Positions 1 through 9,490 of a DNA stretch of 64,000 nt are shown piece after piece; the first letter of the stretch is position 1; each line of letters starts with the position of its first letter. Source of the stretch: CAVSMC01 sp963798655 (GTDB lineage: Bacteria > Pseudomonadota > Gammaproteobacteria > Burkholderiales > Casimicrobiaceae); assembly GCA_963798655.1 (NCBI GenBank), contig CAWCUH010000014.1, forward strand, positions 124,001 to 188,000. Direction: 5' to 3'. The notes under the pieces are model-generated. The model saw only the letters and a list, made by a program, of their open reading frames with translations. It searched no databases and had not been told where the DNA came from. A program made the position numbers and the translations under genes.

Positions 1-899
1 CGCGAGCCTTCGAGTGTCGCGACGATCGCCGAGCCGGGGACGCCCGCGTCGTGCTGGGACATGAACATCGCCGACGGATTGGAGACGCCGCGCAATCCGC
101 GCTCGGTCATCGCGAACACGCCGAGCTCGTTCGCCGCGCCGAAGCGATTCTTGATCGCCCGCACCAGCCGGAAGCTCGAATGCGTGTCGCCTTCGAAATA
201 GAGCACGGTGTCGACGATGTGCTCGAGCACGCGCGGGCCCGCGATCGCGCCCTCCTTCGTCACGTGGCCGACGAACACGACGACGGTGCCGCGCTGCTTC
301 GCGATCCGAGTGAGCTGCGCCGCGCATTCGCGTACCTGCGATACGCTGCCTGGCGCCGACGTCAGCGCCTCCGTGTACATCGTCTGGATCGAGTCGATGA
401 CGACGACGTCCGGGCGCTCGGCGTCGAGTGCCGCGACAATCGCTTCGAGCTGCACTTCGGCCAGCAGCGCGACCGGCGCGTTGAGCAGGCCGAGACGCTG
501 CGCGCGCAGCGCCGTCTGCTCGACCGACTCCTCGCCGGTGACGTAGAGCGCCTTGCGCGTCGCGCCGAGCGCGGCCGTCGCCTGCAAGAGCAGCGTCGAC
601 TTGCCGATGCCGGGGTCGCCGCCGAGAAGGATCACGGCGCCCGGCACCATGCCGCCGCCGAGCACGCGGTCGAACTCGTCGATGCCGGTCGCAAAGCGCG
701 GGTTCTCGCCGGCCTCGATGCTGCCCAGTGCGCGCACGGCGCTTCGCGCTCCGGCGACGCTCGCGAAACGCGACGGCGCCGGCGCGGCGAGCGTCTCGAC
801 GAGCGTGTTCCACGCCGCGCAGTGCGGGCATTGCCCCTGCCATTTCGACGTCTGTCCGCCGCACTCGGTGCAGCTGTAGACGGTTTTCGCCTTCGCCAT
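1..899 (-). CDS. radA: DNA repair protein RadA, C-terminus cut by window edge
   Basis: RadA is a RecA-like ATPase that helps process recombination intermediates and drives branch migration. The first 299 residues are visible. They contain a four-cysteine zinc finger (C10, C13, C24, C27), a Walker A motif GGDPGIGKST at 93-102 and the RadA signature KNRFG at 251-255. The Lon-like C-terminal domain lies beyond position 1, so this is a truncation by the window rather than a broken gene. The ATG overlaps the TGA of the upstream membrane-protein gene (ATGA), so it is probably the last gene seen here of the hldA-membrane protein-radA unit and translationally coupled. Family assignment is secure. Confidence 0.97.
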   Translation of the reverse strand, partial: MAKAKTVYSCTECGGQTSKWQGQCPHCAAWNTLVETLAAPAPSRFASVAGARSAVRALGSIEAGENPRFATGIDEFDRVLGGGMVPGAVILLGGDPGIGKSTLLLQATAALGATRKALYVTGEESVEQTALRAQRLGLLNAPVALLAEVQLEAIVAALDAERPDVVVIDSIQTMYTEALTSAPGSVSQVRECAAQLTRIAKQRGTVVVFVGHVTKEGAIAGPRVLEHIVDTVLYFEGDTHSSFRLVRAIKNRFGAANELGVFAMTERGLRGVSNPSAMFMSQHDAGVPGSAIVATLEGS

Positions 900-1702
900 C
901 AGACGTAGAGCCGCCATGCTTCGCCGAGCGTGCGCGCCCCCGGGAAGTAGTGCTCGAACGCGATGCCGGCGACGACGAGCGTCGCACTGACCGCCGCGAA
1001 CGGCTTCCACGTTGCAGCGAGGACGCTCCCGCTCCAGCCGGGATCCGCGCTCGCCTTGCGCACGCCGTGGCCGAATCCGTGCGTCAGCGCTGCGCCGAAG
1101 GCGACGTCGGCGAGCAGATGCGGCGCGGCGACCAGCAGGTACACGGCACCGCCGATCAGCGCCGACGCAATGGCGAGCGTGATCAGCACCAGCACGATGA
1201 ATTCGCCGTCGTCGCCGCCGATGTCGATGCCGAACCCGCCATGCGACGAACTCGATCCGCTGCTCGACACGGGAAGGGCCGGACGCGGCGCCGACGAGTC
1301 GAACGAGCTCGACGCGCCGGCACCACCGAAACGGCCGCCACCGATGCTCTTCGGTGCGGCCGCGCCCATGTCGACCCCGCCGCTGCCGCCACTGCCTCCC
1401 GAACCCGACGAATCGAGCGCGTTGCCGAGGTCGACGCCACCGATCGGTCGTGCGCCGACGTACGCGAGCCACAGGCGCATCGCGACGAAGAAGGCGCCGT
1501 ACGCGACGGCGAGCGCAACGAGCCATCGCAGCGCCGCGTGGTGCACGGGAACCTCGAGCAGCAGGTGATTCGCGAGCGCGCCGGACGCGAACGCGACGCC
1601 GAGCATCAGCGACATGTGGAAGCGCAGCCAGAAGCGGCCTGCGAGCGTGCGCTCGAGCGCGCGGCGGCGGCCGTCGGCGTCGTCGCTCCGAATCGCCACC
1701 AC
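899..1702 (-). CDS. Uncharacterised membrane protein with Gly/Ser-rich loop
   Basis: This 267-aa protein is of unknown function. Two hydrophobic segments near residues 30-55 and 57-80 are followed by a long low-complexity Gly/Ser/Asp loop (about 92-160, with SGSGGSGGSGG) and then hydrophobic segments near 165-200 and 235-250. This looks like a four-helix inner-membrane protein with a large flexible loop. The likely start is GTG at 1702, one base after the hldA stop, and its stop overlaps the radA start. The coupling suggests co-expression with hldA and radA but does not reveal a role. An internal Met at about residue 30 is an alternative start. No catalytic motif was recognised. Confidence 0.7.
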   Translation of the reverse strand: MVAIRSDDADGRRRALERTLAGRFWLRFHMSLMLGVAFASGALANHLLLEVPVHHAALRWLVALAVAYGAFFVAMRLWLAYVGARPIGGVDLGNALDSSGSGGSGGSGGVDMGAAAPKSIGGGRFGGAGASSSFDSSAPRPALPVSSSGSSSSHGGFGIDIGGDDGEFIVLVLITLAIASALIGGAVYLLVAAPHLLADVAFGAALTHGFGHGVRKASADPGWSGSVLAATWKPFAAVSATLVVAGIAFEHYFPGARTLGEAWRLYV

Positions 1703-1703
1703 G

Positions 1704-2642
1704 TCAGCCGAGCTCGTCTGGCGTTACGACGGCGGTGCCGAGTTTGCCGACGACGACGCCGGCAGCCTCGTTTGCGATGTGCACTGCAGTCAACAGATCG
1801 GCACCGGCACCGAGCAGCGTGCCTAGCGCGGCGATTACCGTGTCGCCGGCCCCTGAAACGTCGTAGACCTCGCGCGCCTGCGCCGGAATGTGCTCCGCTC
1901 CGGCGGCAGTGAAAAGGCTCATGCCTTCCTCGGAGCGCGTGACGAGCAGCGCGTCGATGTCGAGGTCGTCGATCAGTTGCTGCGCGCGGCGCACGAGGTC
2001 GTTCTCGTCGCGCCAGCGGCCGATGACCTGGCGCAGCTCGGCGCGGTTCGGCGTGATCACGCTGGCGCCGCGGTACTTCGCCCAGTCGTCGCCCTTTGGA
2101 TCGACCAGCACGCGCTTGCCGGCTGCGCTCGCGCGCTCGATCATCGTCGCGATGTGCGCGAGCCCGCCCTTGCCGTAGTCGGAGAGGATCACGAGGTCGC
2201 AATCGGCGAGGAGGCGATCGTAGTCGGCGAGCTTGTCGGCGAGTACCTCGTGCGACGGCGTCGTCTCGAAGTCGATGCGCAACAGCTGTTGCTGGCGGCC
2301 GATCACGCGCAGCTTCACCGTCGTCGGCAGCGACGGATCGCGGTGGAACGACGTCTTGATCGGCTCGCTCTTGAGCAGCGCCTCGAGTGCGCGTCCCGGC
2401 TCGTCATCGCCGGTGACCGAGAGTAGCGTCGCCTTCGCGCCGAGCGCCGCGGCGTTGCGCGCGACGTTCGCCGCGCCGCCCGGTCGCTCCTCGGTGCGCG
2501 CGATCTTGACCACCGGCACCGGCGCTTCGGGCGAGATCCGCTCGACGTCGCCGAACCAGTAGCGGTCGAGCATCACGTCGCCGACGATCAGCACGCACGT
2601 GCTTTTCACGCGGTCGCGAAACGCGGAGAACGCCGCGCTCAT
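1704..2642 (-). CDS. hldA: D-glycero-beta-D-manno-heptose-7-phosphate kinase
   Basis: This 312-aa PfkB-family sugar kinase corresponds to the N-terminal half of E. coli HldE (RfaE). It phosphorylates heptose 7-phosphate at C1 for the ADP-heptose used in LPS inner core. Visible marks are the GGAANVARN substrate motif, ITPNRAEL, and the C-terminal anion-hole/catalytic motif DVSGAGDT. The adenylyltransferase half is absent, so a separate HldC should exist elsewhere. The ATG at 2642 fits the family N-terminus; the frame stays open further upstream, but that stretch lies antisense-free inside the ugd gap and ugd itself. It sits 103 nt after ugd, another surface-sugar gene. Confidence 0.9.
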   Translation of the reverse strand: MSAAFSAFRDRVKSTCVLIVGDVMLDRYWFGDVERISPEAPVPVVKIARTEERPGGAANVARNAAALGAKATLLSVTGDDEPGRALEALLKSEPIKTSFHRDPSLPTTVKLRVIGRQQQLLRIDFETTPSHEVLADKLADYDRLLADCDLVILSDYGKGGLAHIATMIERASAAGKRVLVDPKGDDWAKYRGASVITPNRAELRQVIGRWRDENDLVRRAQQLIDDLDIDALLVTRSEEGMSLFTAAGAEHIPAQAREVYDVSGAGDTVIAALGTLLGAGADLLTAVHIANEAAGVVVGKLGTAVVTPDELG

Positions 2643-2745
2643 CTCGGCCTCCGCGTTGCGCCTGCTGTGCGCGTCATGTCGAGCGTCGGCCTCCGGCGAC
2701 TCGCGCGGCGACAGGCCCTTCGGGCTTGGGCTTCGCCCGCCGCGC

Positions 2746-4062
2746 TCATCGCCGCCCGATCGCGAAGTATTCGAGGCCGGCTGCGCGCACGAGCGCCGGG
2801 TCGTAGAGGTTGCGGCCGTCGAAGACGAGCGGTTGCCTGAGCGCGCCACGTATCTGATCGAAGTCCGGGCTGCGAAACTCCTTCCACTCGGTGACGACGA
2901 CCAGCGCGTCGGCGCCGTCGAGCGCCTCCATCGGCGATGTCGCATAGGAGACGGCGGCGCCGAGCGCGCGCTTCGCCGCGTCGATGGCGACCGGGTCGTA
3001 CGCGACGATGCGTGCGCCGCGCTTCGCAAGCGCCCCGATGAGCGCGAGCGCCGGTGCCTCGCGCATGTCGTCGGTGTTCGGCTTGAACGCGAGCCCCCAG
3101 AGCGCGAACGTGCGGCCGGACAGGTCTTCGCCAAGCCGGGCGACGATCTTGTCGACCAGTCGCAGCTTCTGCGCATCGTTCACCTTCTCCACCGCGTGCA
3201 GCACATGCAGCGTGCGGCCGAGCGCGGACGCCGTGTGCTGAAGCGCTTTGACGTCCTTCGGAAAGCAGCTGCCGCCGTAGCCGACGCCGGGATACAGGAA
3301 GTGCCAGCCGATGCGCGGGTCCGATCCGATGCCCTGGCGCACGTGCTCGATGTCGGCGCCGAGATCGTCGGCGAGATTCGCGAGCTCGTTCATGAACGAG
3401 ATTCGCGTCGCGAGCATCGCGTTGGCCGCGTATTTCGTGAGCTCGGCCGAGCGAACGTCCATCACCAGCAGCCGCTCGTGATTGCGCTGGAACGGCGCGT
3501 AGACTGTGCGCATCGCGGCGATCGCGCGCTCGTCGTCGGCGCCGATGACGATGCGATCCGGCTTCATGAAGTCCTCGACCGCGGCGCCCTCCTTCAGGAA
3601 CTCGGGATTGGACACGACGGCGAAGCCGAGCGGCGACTTGCGCGCGGCGAGCTCTTCGGCGATCGTCGCGCGCACGCGATCGGCCGTGCCGACCGGCACC
3701 GTCGATTTGTCGACGACGATCTTGAAGGCGTTCATCCGCGAGCCGACGTTGCGCGCCGCCGCGATCACGTATTGCATGTCGGCCGAGCCGTCCTCGTCGG
3801 GCGGCGTGCCCACGGCGATGAATTGCAGCGTGCCGTGCGCGACCGCGGCGTCGATGTCGGTCGTGAACGCGAGGCGTCCGGCGGCAACGTTACGCGCGAT
3901 CATCGGCGCGAGTCCCGGCTCGTGGATCGGCACGCCGCCGCTTTTCAGGATGTCGATCTTGCGCCGGTCGACGTCGACGCACAGCACGTCGTTGCCGACC
4001 TCGGCGAGGCACGTTCCGGTCACGAGTCCGACGTAACCGGTGCCGATCATCGTGATCTTCAA
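2746..4062 (-). CDS. ugd: UDP-glucose 6-dehydrogenase
   Basis: This 438-aa enzyme oxidises UDP-glucose to UDP-glucuronate with two NAD+, for exopolysaccharide or LPS sugars. The N-terminal Rossmann motif is GTGYVG at residues 7-12. The catalytic cysteine lies in GYGGSCFPKD near residue 260, and the C-terminal UDP-binding domain contains GLAFKPNTDD. TTG at 4062 was chosen as start because it gives the family-typical beginning MKITMIGTGYVG and overlaps the pyrF stop (TTGA). The next ATG would remove the first beta strand. Coupling to pyrF, which makes UMP for UDP-sugars, is metabolically sensible. Confidence 0.95.
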   Translation of the reverse strand: MKITMIGTGYVGLVTGTCLAEVGNDVLCVDVDRRKIDILKSGGVPIHEPGLAPMIARNVAAGRLAFTTDIDAAVAHGTLQFIAVGTPPDEDGSADMQYVIAAARNVGSRMNAFKIVVDKSTVPVGTADRVRATIAEELAARKSPLGFAVVSNPEFLKEGAAVEDFMKPDRIVIGADDERAIAAMRTVYAPFQRNHERLLVMDVRSAELTKYAANAMLATRISFMNELANLADDLGADIEHVRQGIGSDPRIGWHFLYPGVGYGGSCFPKDVKALQHTASALGRTLHVLHAVEKVNDAQKLRLVDKIVARLGEDLSGRTFALWGLAFKPNTDDMREAPALALIGALAKRGARIVAYDPVAIDAAKRALGAAVSYATSPMEALDGADALVVVTEWKEFRSPDFDQIRGALRQPLVFDGRNLYDPALVRAAGLEYFAIGRR

Positions 4063-4790
4063 GCGTTCGCTCCGATCGACGCGTTGATCGCGGCAAGCGC
4101 GGCGAGCGGATCGGGCGCCTGCGTGATCGGACGGCCGACGACGAGGTAGTCGGCGCCGTTCGCGATCGCCGCTTCGGCCGTGATGGTGCGGCTCTGATCG
4201 TTCTTCGCGCCACCGGCCGGACGGATGCCCGGCGTGACCAGCTTGAACGACGGGCCCAGCGCCGAGCGCAGCGTCGGCGCCTCGAGCGCCGAGCAGACGA
4301 CCCCGTCGAGGCCGGCCGCCGCGGTGAGCCGCGCGAGCTTCAGCACCTGCGCCGTCGGCGTGTCGTGAACGCCGACGTCGGCGAGGTCCGCCTGGCCGAG
4401 GCTCGTGAGCACGGTGACCGCGATCACGAGCGGCCGCGGCGCGCGAGCGCCGTCGGCGCTCTTCGCGACCGCTTCGGCGGCGGCGGCGAGCATCGCGCGC
4501 CCGCCGCTCGCGTGCACATTGAGCATCCACACGCCCAGACGTGCCGCGACCGTGCACGCCTGCGCGACGGTGTTCGGTATGTCGTGGAACTTGAGATCGA
4601 GGAACACGCGGAAGCCGCGCTGCACGAGCGCGCTCACCGGCTGCGGCCCGGAAGCGGTGAACAGCTCGCTGCCGACCTTCAGCGCGCATTGCGCGGGATC
4701 GAGCCGCTCGGCGAGCGCGAGCGCGCGCGCCGCGTCGGCGAAGTCGAGCGCGACGATGACTTTGGGATCGGTAGTGGGCTGGGGCGTCAT
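4059..4790 (-). CDS. pyrF: Orotidine 5'-phosphate decarboxylase
   Basis: This 243-aa enzyme catalyses the last step of UMP synthesis, decarboxylating OMP. The catalytic Asp-Lys-Asp array is visible in DLKFHDIPNT (D65, K67, D70), and the C-terminal phosphate-binding motifs TPGIRP and VVGRPIT are present. Length is normal for the proteobacterial short family. Its TGA overlaps the TTG start of ugd by four bases. It is preceded by a 123-nt gap with two strong hairpins, so its expression may partly separate from lapB. Confidence 0.96.
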   Translation of the reverse strand: MTPQPTTDPKVIVALDFADAARALALAERLDPAQCALKVGSELFTASGPQPVSALVQRGFRVFLDLKFHDIPNTVAQACTVAARLGVWMLNVHASGGRAMLAAAAEAVAKSADGARAPRPLVIAVTVLTSLGQADLADVGVHDTPTAQVLKLARLTAAAGLDGVVCSALEAPTLRSALGPSFKLVTPGIRPAGGAKNDQSRTITAEAAIANGADYLVVGRPITQAPDPLAALAAINASIGANA

Positions 4791-4815
4791 TGCGTGGGTC
4801 TTTCGTGTCGTTTCT

Positions 4816-4910
4816 GCGCGAAAAGCGCACGGCCGCCCGAAGCTTTTCGCGCTGACGTGCAGGCCTCGCGCGAAGTATCGTGCGAGCGCAGCGAGCGAAG
4901 CTTCGCGCGA
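4816..4910. repeat. Two adjacent perfect hairpins between lapB and pyrF
   Basis: The lapB-pyrF gap holds two perfect inverted repeats: GCGCGAAAAGC (4816-4826) with its complement at 4842-4852, and TCGCGCGAAG (4866-4875) with its complement at 4901-4910. Stems are 11 and 10 bp. There is no T-run, so neither is a standard terminator. They could act as an RNA processing or stabilising element, or be a REP-like insertion in the operon. Confidence 0.6.
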
Positions 4911-4913
4911 TCG

Positions 4914-6095
4914 CTATACATAGCCGTCCGGTGTTTCGGTGCGCCGCGGCGAATACGTCTCCCATTTGCCGCAACCGGGGCAGCGCCAGTAGTACTGCCG
5001 CGCGCGAAAGCCGCAGGTGTCGCATTTGTACATGCCGAGCCGCTTGATGTGCGCGCCGACGAGCTGCTTGACGAGCTCGAGGTCGTGCCGCCGCTCGACG
5101 GGTGCGGCGGCGAGCTGCGCTTCGAGGAGCCGGTCGAGACCGAGCAGCGTCGGATTGCGCGCAAGCTCTTCCTTGATCAGCGCCGTTGCCGCATCGGGGC
5201 CTTCCTCGGACAGCGTCAGCGCGAACACCGTATTGAGCAGGTCGAGCGACGGGTACTGCTGCTGATAGGCACGCAGCACGCGAAGGCCGCGCGCGGCATC
5301 GCCGATGCGCCGGTAGGCGTCGGCGAGCCGCTCGGCGACGAGCGAGAGGAACTGCGGATCCTGCGTCTCGATCCGCTGCCAGGCATCGATCGCCGCCGCG
5401 TGATTGCCCTGCTGCGCGGCGAGATCGCCGACGATCATCGTGGCCCGCGCGCACGCGCGGTACTCGGCGAGCGCACGCTCGACATGCTTGTTCACGCCGG
5501 CGGCATCCGAGCGCAGCAGCGCGGCCTGCGCGAGCTCGCACTCGTAGTGCGCGATCTCCTTGAAATACGGCTGCTTGACCAGCGTCTCCATGCGTCGGGT
5601 GACGGCGATCGCCTTCGGCCAGTCCTTCTCGGTCTCGTAGATCGACAACAGGAAGCCGAGCGACGCATGCTCGAACGGCGAGCCTTCGAGCCGCGTGAAG
5701 AGCTCCTCGGCGCGATCGAGCAACCCGGCACGATGGAAGTCCTGCGCGAGCTCGAACGTCGCCGCCTGCCGGCGGTCGCCCGGCAGATCGGGACGATCGA
5801 GGAGGTTCTGGTGCATGCGGATCGCGCGGTCGATTTCGCCTTGCCGGCGAAACAGGCTGCCGAGCGCGAAGTGCAGCTCAACCGTCTGCGGATCGACCTT
5901 GACGACTTCGATGAACGACTCGATCGCCTTGTCGGGCTGCTCGTTCAGCAGGAAGTTCAGGCCGCGAAAATACGACAGCGGCAAGGCGCGCGACTCGCGC
6001 AGCAGGTGCTTGATGTCGATGCGCGCGGCGACCCAGCCGAGCGCGAAGAAGAGCGCCGGGATCGGCAGCAGCCACCAGAGCTCGAATTCGGGCAT
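4914..6095 (-). CDS. lapB: Lipopolysaccharide assembly protein LapB (YciM)
   Basis: This 393-aa protein is a membrane-anchored TPR adaptor that in E. coli promotes FtsH degradation of LpxC, balancing LPS with phospholipid. It has an N-terminal transmembrane helix (about residues 5-22), a series of TPR repeats through the middle, and a C-terminal rubredoxin-like metal knuckle with CDTCGF and CPGCGKW. Length matches LapB (about 390 aa). It follows lapA by 14 nt, the standard LapA-LapB pairing, and the ATG at 6095 places the membrane anchor right at the start. Confidence 0.95.
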   Translation of the reverse strand: MPEFELWWLLPIPALFFALGWVAARIDIKHLLRESRALPLSYFRGLNFLLNEQPDKAIESFIEVVKVDPQTVELHFALGSLFRRQGEIDRAIRMHQNLLDRPDLPGDRRQAATFELAQDFHRAGLLDRAEELFTRLEGSPFEHASLGFLLSIYETEKDWPKAIAVTRRMETLVKQPYFKEIAHYECELAQAALLRSDAAGVNKHVERALAEYRACARATMIVGDLAAQQGNHAAAIDAWQRIETQDPQFLSLVAERLADAYRRIGDAARGLRVLRAYQQQYPSLDLLNTVFALTLSEEGPDAATALIKEELARNPTLLGLDRLLEAQLAAAPVERRHDLELVKQLVGAHIKRLGMYKCDTCGFRARQYYWRCPGCGKWETYSPRRTETPDGYV

Positions 6096-6109
6096 CGCGG
6101 ATAGGCCGC

Positions 6110-6412
6110 TCAGACGCCGTCGAGCGGCGAGTTGGCGTCCACCGGCGGGCGCGTCACCGGTGCCGCGGCGCTCCTGCGCTGCTCACGGCGCAGCCGGGAG
6201 AGCTGGCGCTTGAGCCTCGCCGCGCGCATCGCGCCGGCGACAAGGCCGGCGGCGACGCCGATCGCGAACGCGACGAGCACGACGAAGATCAGCGGCGCCT
6301 GCCAGCTCCACCAGCTGTAGAACTTGAGCGTGACGAGCTCGGAGTTCTGCAGCGACAGGAACAGCAGCGCGACGAACAGCACGGCGCCGACGATCCAGCG
6401 CAGTGCGTGCAT
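6110..6412 (-). CDS. lapA: Lipopolysaccharide assembly protein LapA
   Basis: This 100-aa inner-membrane protein is of the LapA (DUF1049) family. There are two hydrophobic helices, about residues 5-22 (ending in LFLSLQNSE, the family signature) and 39-62, then a basic cytoplasmic tail of the coiled-coil type with RLKRQLSRLRREQRR. In E. coli it works with LapB in LPS homeostasis. It sits just upstream of lapB. The gap between it and ihfB contains a dispersed two-hairpin repeat. Confidence 0.92.
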   Translation of the reverse strand: MHALRWIVGAVLFVALLFLSLQNSELVTLKFYSWWSWQAPLIFVVLVAFAIGVAAGLVAGAMRAARLKRQLSRLRREQRRSAAAPVTRPPVDANSPLDGV

Positions 6413-6439
6413 TCAGAACGTTCCGCCAGCGCGCGCGGC

Positions 6440-6565
6440 GCGTCGTCCCCGGGAAACCGGGGACCCAGTGACTTTGGTGCGAAAGACGCTGGATTCCCGC
6501 TTTCGCGGGCATGACGGCGCGCTACGCCGAGGTTGCTGGATTCCCGCTTTCGCGGGAATGACGGG
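6440..6565. repeat. Dispersed two-hairpin intergenic repeat, copy 1 (one full unit plus a half)
   Basis: A full unit (CGTCGTCCCC, hairpin, CCCAGTGACTTTGG, then GCTGGATTCCCGC and a second hairpin ending GACGG) is followed by a partial second unit of the right half only, from GCTGGATTCCCGC to GACGG. The right-hand hairpin is near perfect: TTCCCGC, loop TTTC, GCGGGAA. Related copies lie at 12898-12973 and 29928-30003. It fills the lapA-ihfB gap and carries no gene. Confidence 0.85.
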
Positions 6566-6570
6566 CATGC

Positions 6571-6861
6571 TTACTCCGCCTTCTTGAAATCGACGCGCTC
6601 GCGCAGCTCCTTGCCGGCCTTGAAGTGCGGCACGTGCTTCTCCGGCACATGGACGCGCTCGCCCGACTTCGGGTTGCGCCCGGTGCGCGGCGGCCGGAAG
6701 TTCAGGCCGAAGCTGCCGAACCCGCGGATCTCGATGCGCTCGCCCTTCGCGAGGCTCTCGGCCATCGCGTCGAGGATCATCTTGACCGCGAGCTCGGCGT
6801 CCTTCGCCACCAGTTGCGGAAACTGCGCGGCCAGCCGGTCGATCAGCTCCGATTTGGTCAT
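6571..6861 (-). CDS. ihfB: Integration host factor subunit beta
   Basis: This 96-aa HU/IHF-family DNA-bending protein is the beta subunit of IHF. It starts MTKSELIDRLA and contains the DNA-binding arm GFGSFGLNFRPPRTGRNPKSGE, then HVPHFKAGKELRE. The start at 6861 is fixed by family length; the frame is open further upstream inside rpsA. It lies 13 nt after rpsA, the standard rpsA-ihfB arrangement. It should act with an IhfA encoded elsewhere. Confidence 0.96.
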   Translation of the reverse strand: MTKSELIDRLAAQFPQLVAKDAELAVKMILDAMAESLAKGERIEIRGFGSFGLNFRPPRTGRNPKSGERVHVPEKHVPHFKAGKELRERVDFKKAE

Positions 6862-6874
6862 CACGAGAGCCCGC

Positions 6875-8602
<1,728 letters not shown>

Positions 8603-8750
8603 TGGGGTTGGTTCCTCTGTCGTCAAACCGCGCGGCGAGAACCCTTGTATCTCGTCCGCGCGGGTCGGTTGGTCGAATCCGCTTTCGGGCGCCGGCCAAA
8701 GCGCTCGCGAGCGGCCTCTTGCGTTGGAACACCGTAGGGTGCCGCCGGCA

Positions 8751-8822
8751 AAAGTGGGGTCAGAGTGGACTTTTCGCGAGCGATTCGCAGGTCCGCGGAA
8801 AAGTGCACTCTGACCCTACTTT
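8751..8822. repeat. Inverted repeat AAAGTGGGGTCAGAGTG... overlapping the cmk stop codon
   Basis: Two 25-nt arms (8751-8775 and 8798-8822) are inverted copies with two mismatches, separated by 22 nt. Each arm contains GGGTCAGAGTG followed by a short ACTTTTC. The right arm runs through the last two codons and the TAG stop of cmk, so the element appears to provide the end of the gene. It resembles paired REP-type elements mobilised by REP-associated transposases; no such transposase is in the window. Confidence 0.75.
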
Positions 8823-9490
8823 GTCTGCGCGACCGCACGGTAGCGGTCGAGCACGAAGCCGATGGCGGCATCGATCGTCATGTTCGTCGTATCGAGCACG
8901 GCGGCGTCCGCGGCGATCGCAAGCGGTGCTGCCGCACGCGCCCGGTCGCGTTCGTCCCGTTCCCGGATATCACGCAAAAGACTTTCGATTGTAGCTGAGA
9001 TTCCTTTTCCCTTCAACTGCTTATGCCGTCGCTTCGCGCGCTCCTCGGCGCTCGCCGTCACATAGACCTTGGTGATCGCGTCGGGAAACACGACGGTGCC
9101 CATGTCGCGGCCGTCCGCGACGAGGCCGGGTGGCTGGCGGAATGCACGCTGCCGCTCGAGCAGCGCTGCGCGAACGGCCGGGTGCACGGCGATCCGCGAC
9201 GCGGCGGCGCTGACGTCCTCGCCGCGGATGGCATCGGTCACGTCGTCCGCGCCGAGCGTGATCGTCGCGCCAACGAAGCCGACGTCGAGCGAGCGCGCGA
9301 TCGTGGCGAGCGCGGCCTCGTCGTGCGTCGGCACGCCGGCGCGGATCGAAGCAAGCGCGACCAGCCGATACAGCGAGCCGCTGTCGAGCAGATGGAAGCC
9401 GAGCGCGCGCGCGACGCCGGCGGCGACCGTTCCCTTGCCCGACGCGGCCGGTCCGTCGACGGCGATCACCGGCGGCGCATCGCGTGTCAT
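8816..9490 (-). CDS. cmk: Cytidylate kinase
   Basis: This 224-aa enzyme phosphorylates CMP/dCMP with ATP. The P-loop GPAASGKGT is near the N-terminus, DGRDMGTVVFPDA is the substrate-binding block, and the lid has RAKRRHKQLKGKG. ATG at 9490 overlaps the aroA TGA (ATGA), giving tight coupling. The reading frame ends in QTK and TAG, all inside one arm of an inverted repeat, so the natural C-terminus may have been altered slightly by insertion of that element. Confidence 0.96.
   Translation of the reverse strand: MTRDAPPVIAVDGPAASGKGTVAAGVARALGFHLLDSGSLYRLVALASIRAGVPTHDEAALATIARSLDVGFVGATITLGADDVTDAIRGEDVSAAASRIAVHPAVRAALLERQRAFRQPPGLVADGRDMGTVVFPDAITKVYVTASAEERAKRRHKQLKGKGISATIESLLRDIRERDERDRARAAAPLAIAADAAVLDTTNMTIDAAIGFVLDRYRAVAQTK

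Noticed and set aside
6420..6590. Small open frames with LDSRFRGHDG-type peptides
   Set aside because: These are translations of the dispersed two-hairpin repeat, the same at each copy.
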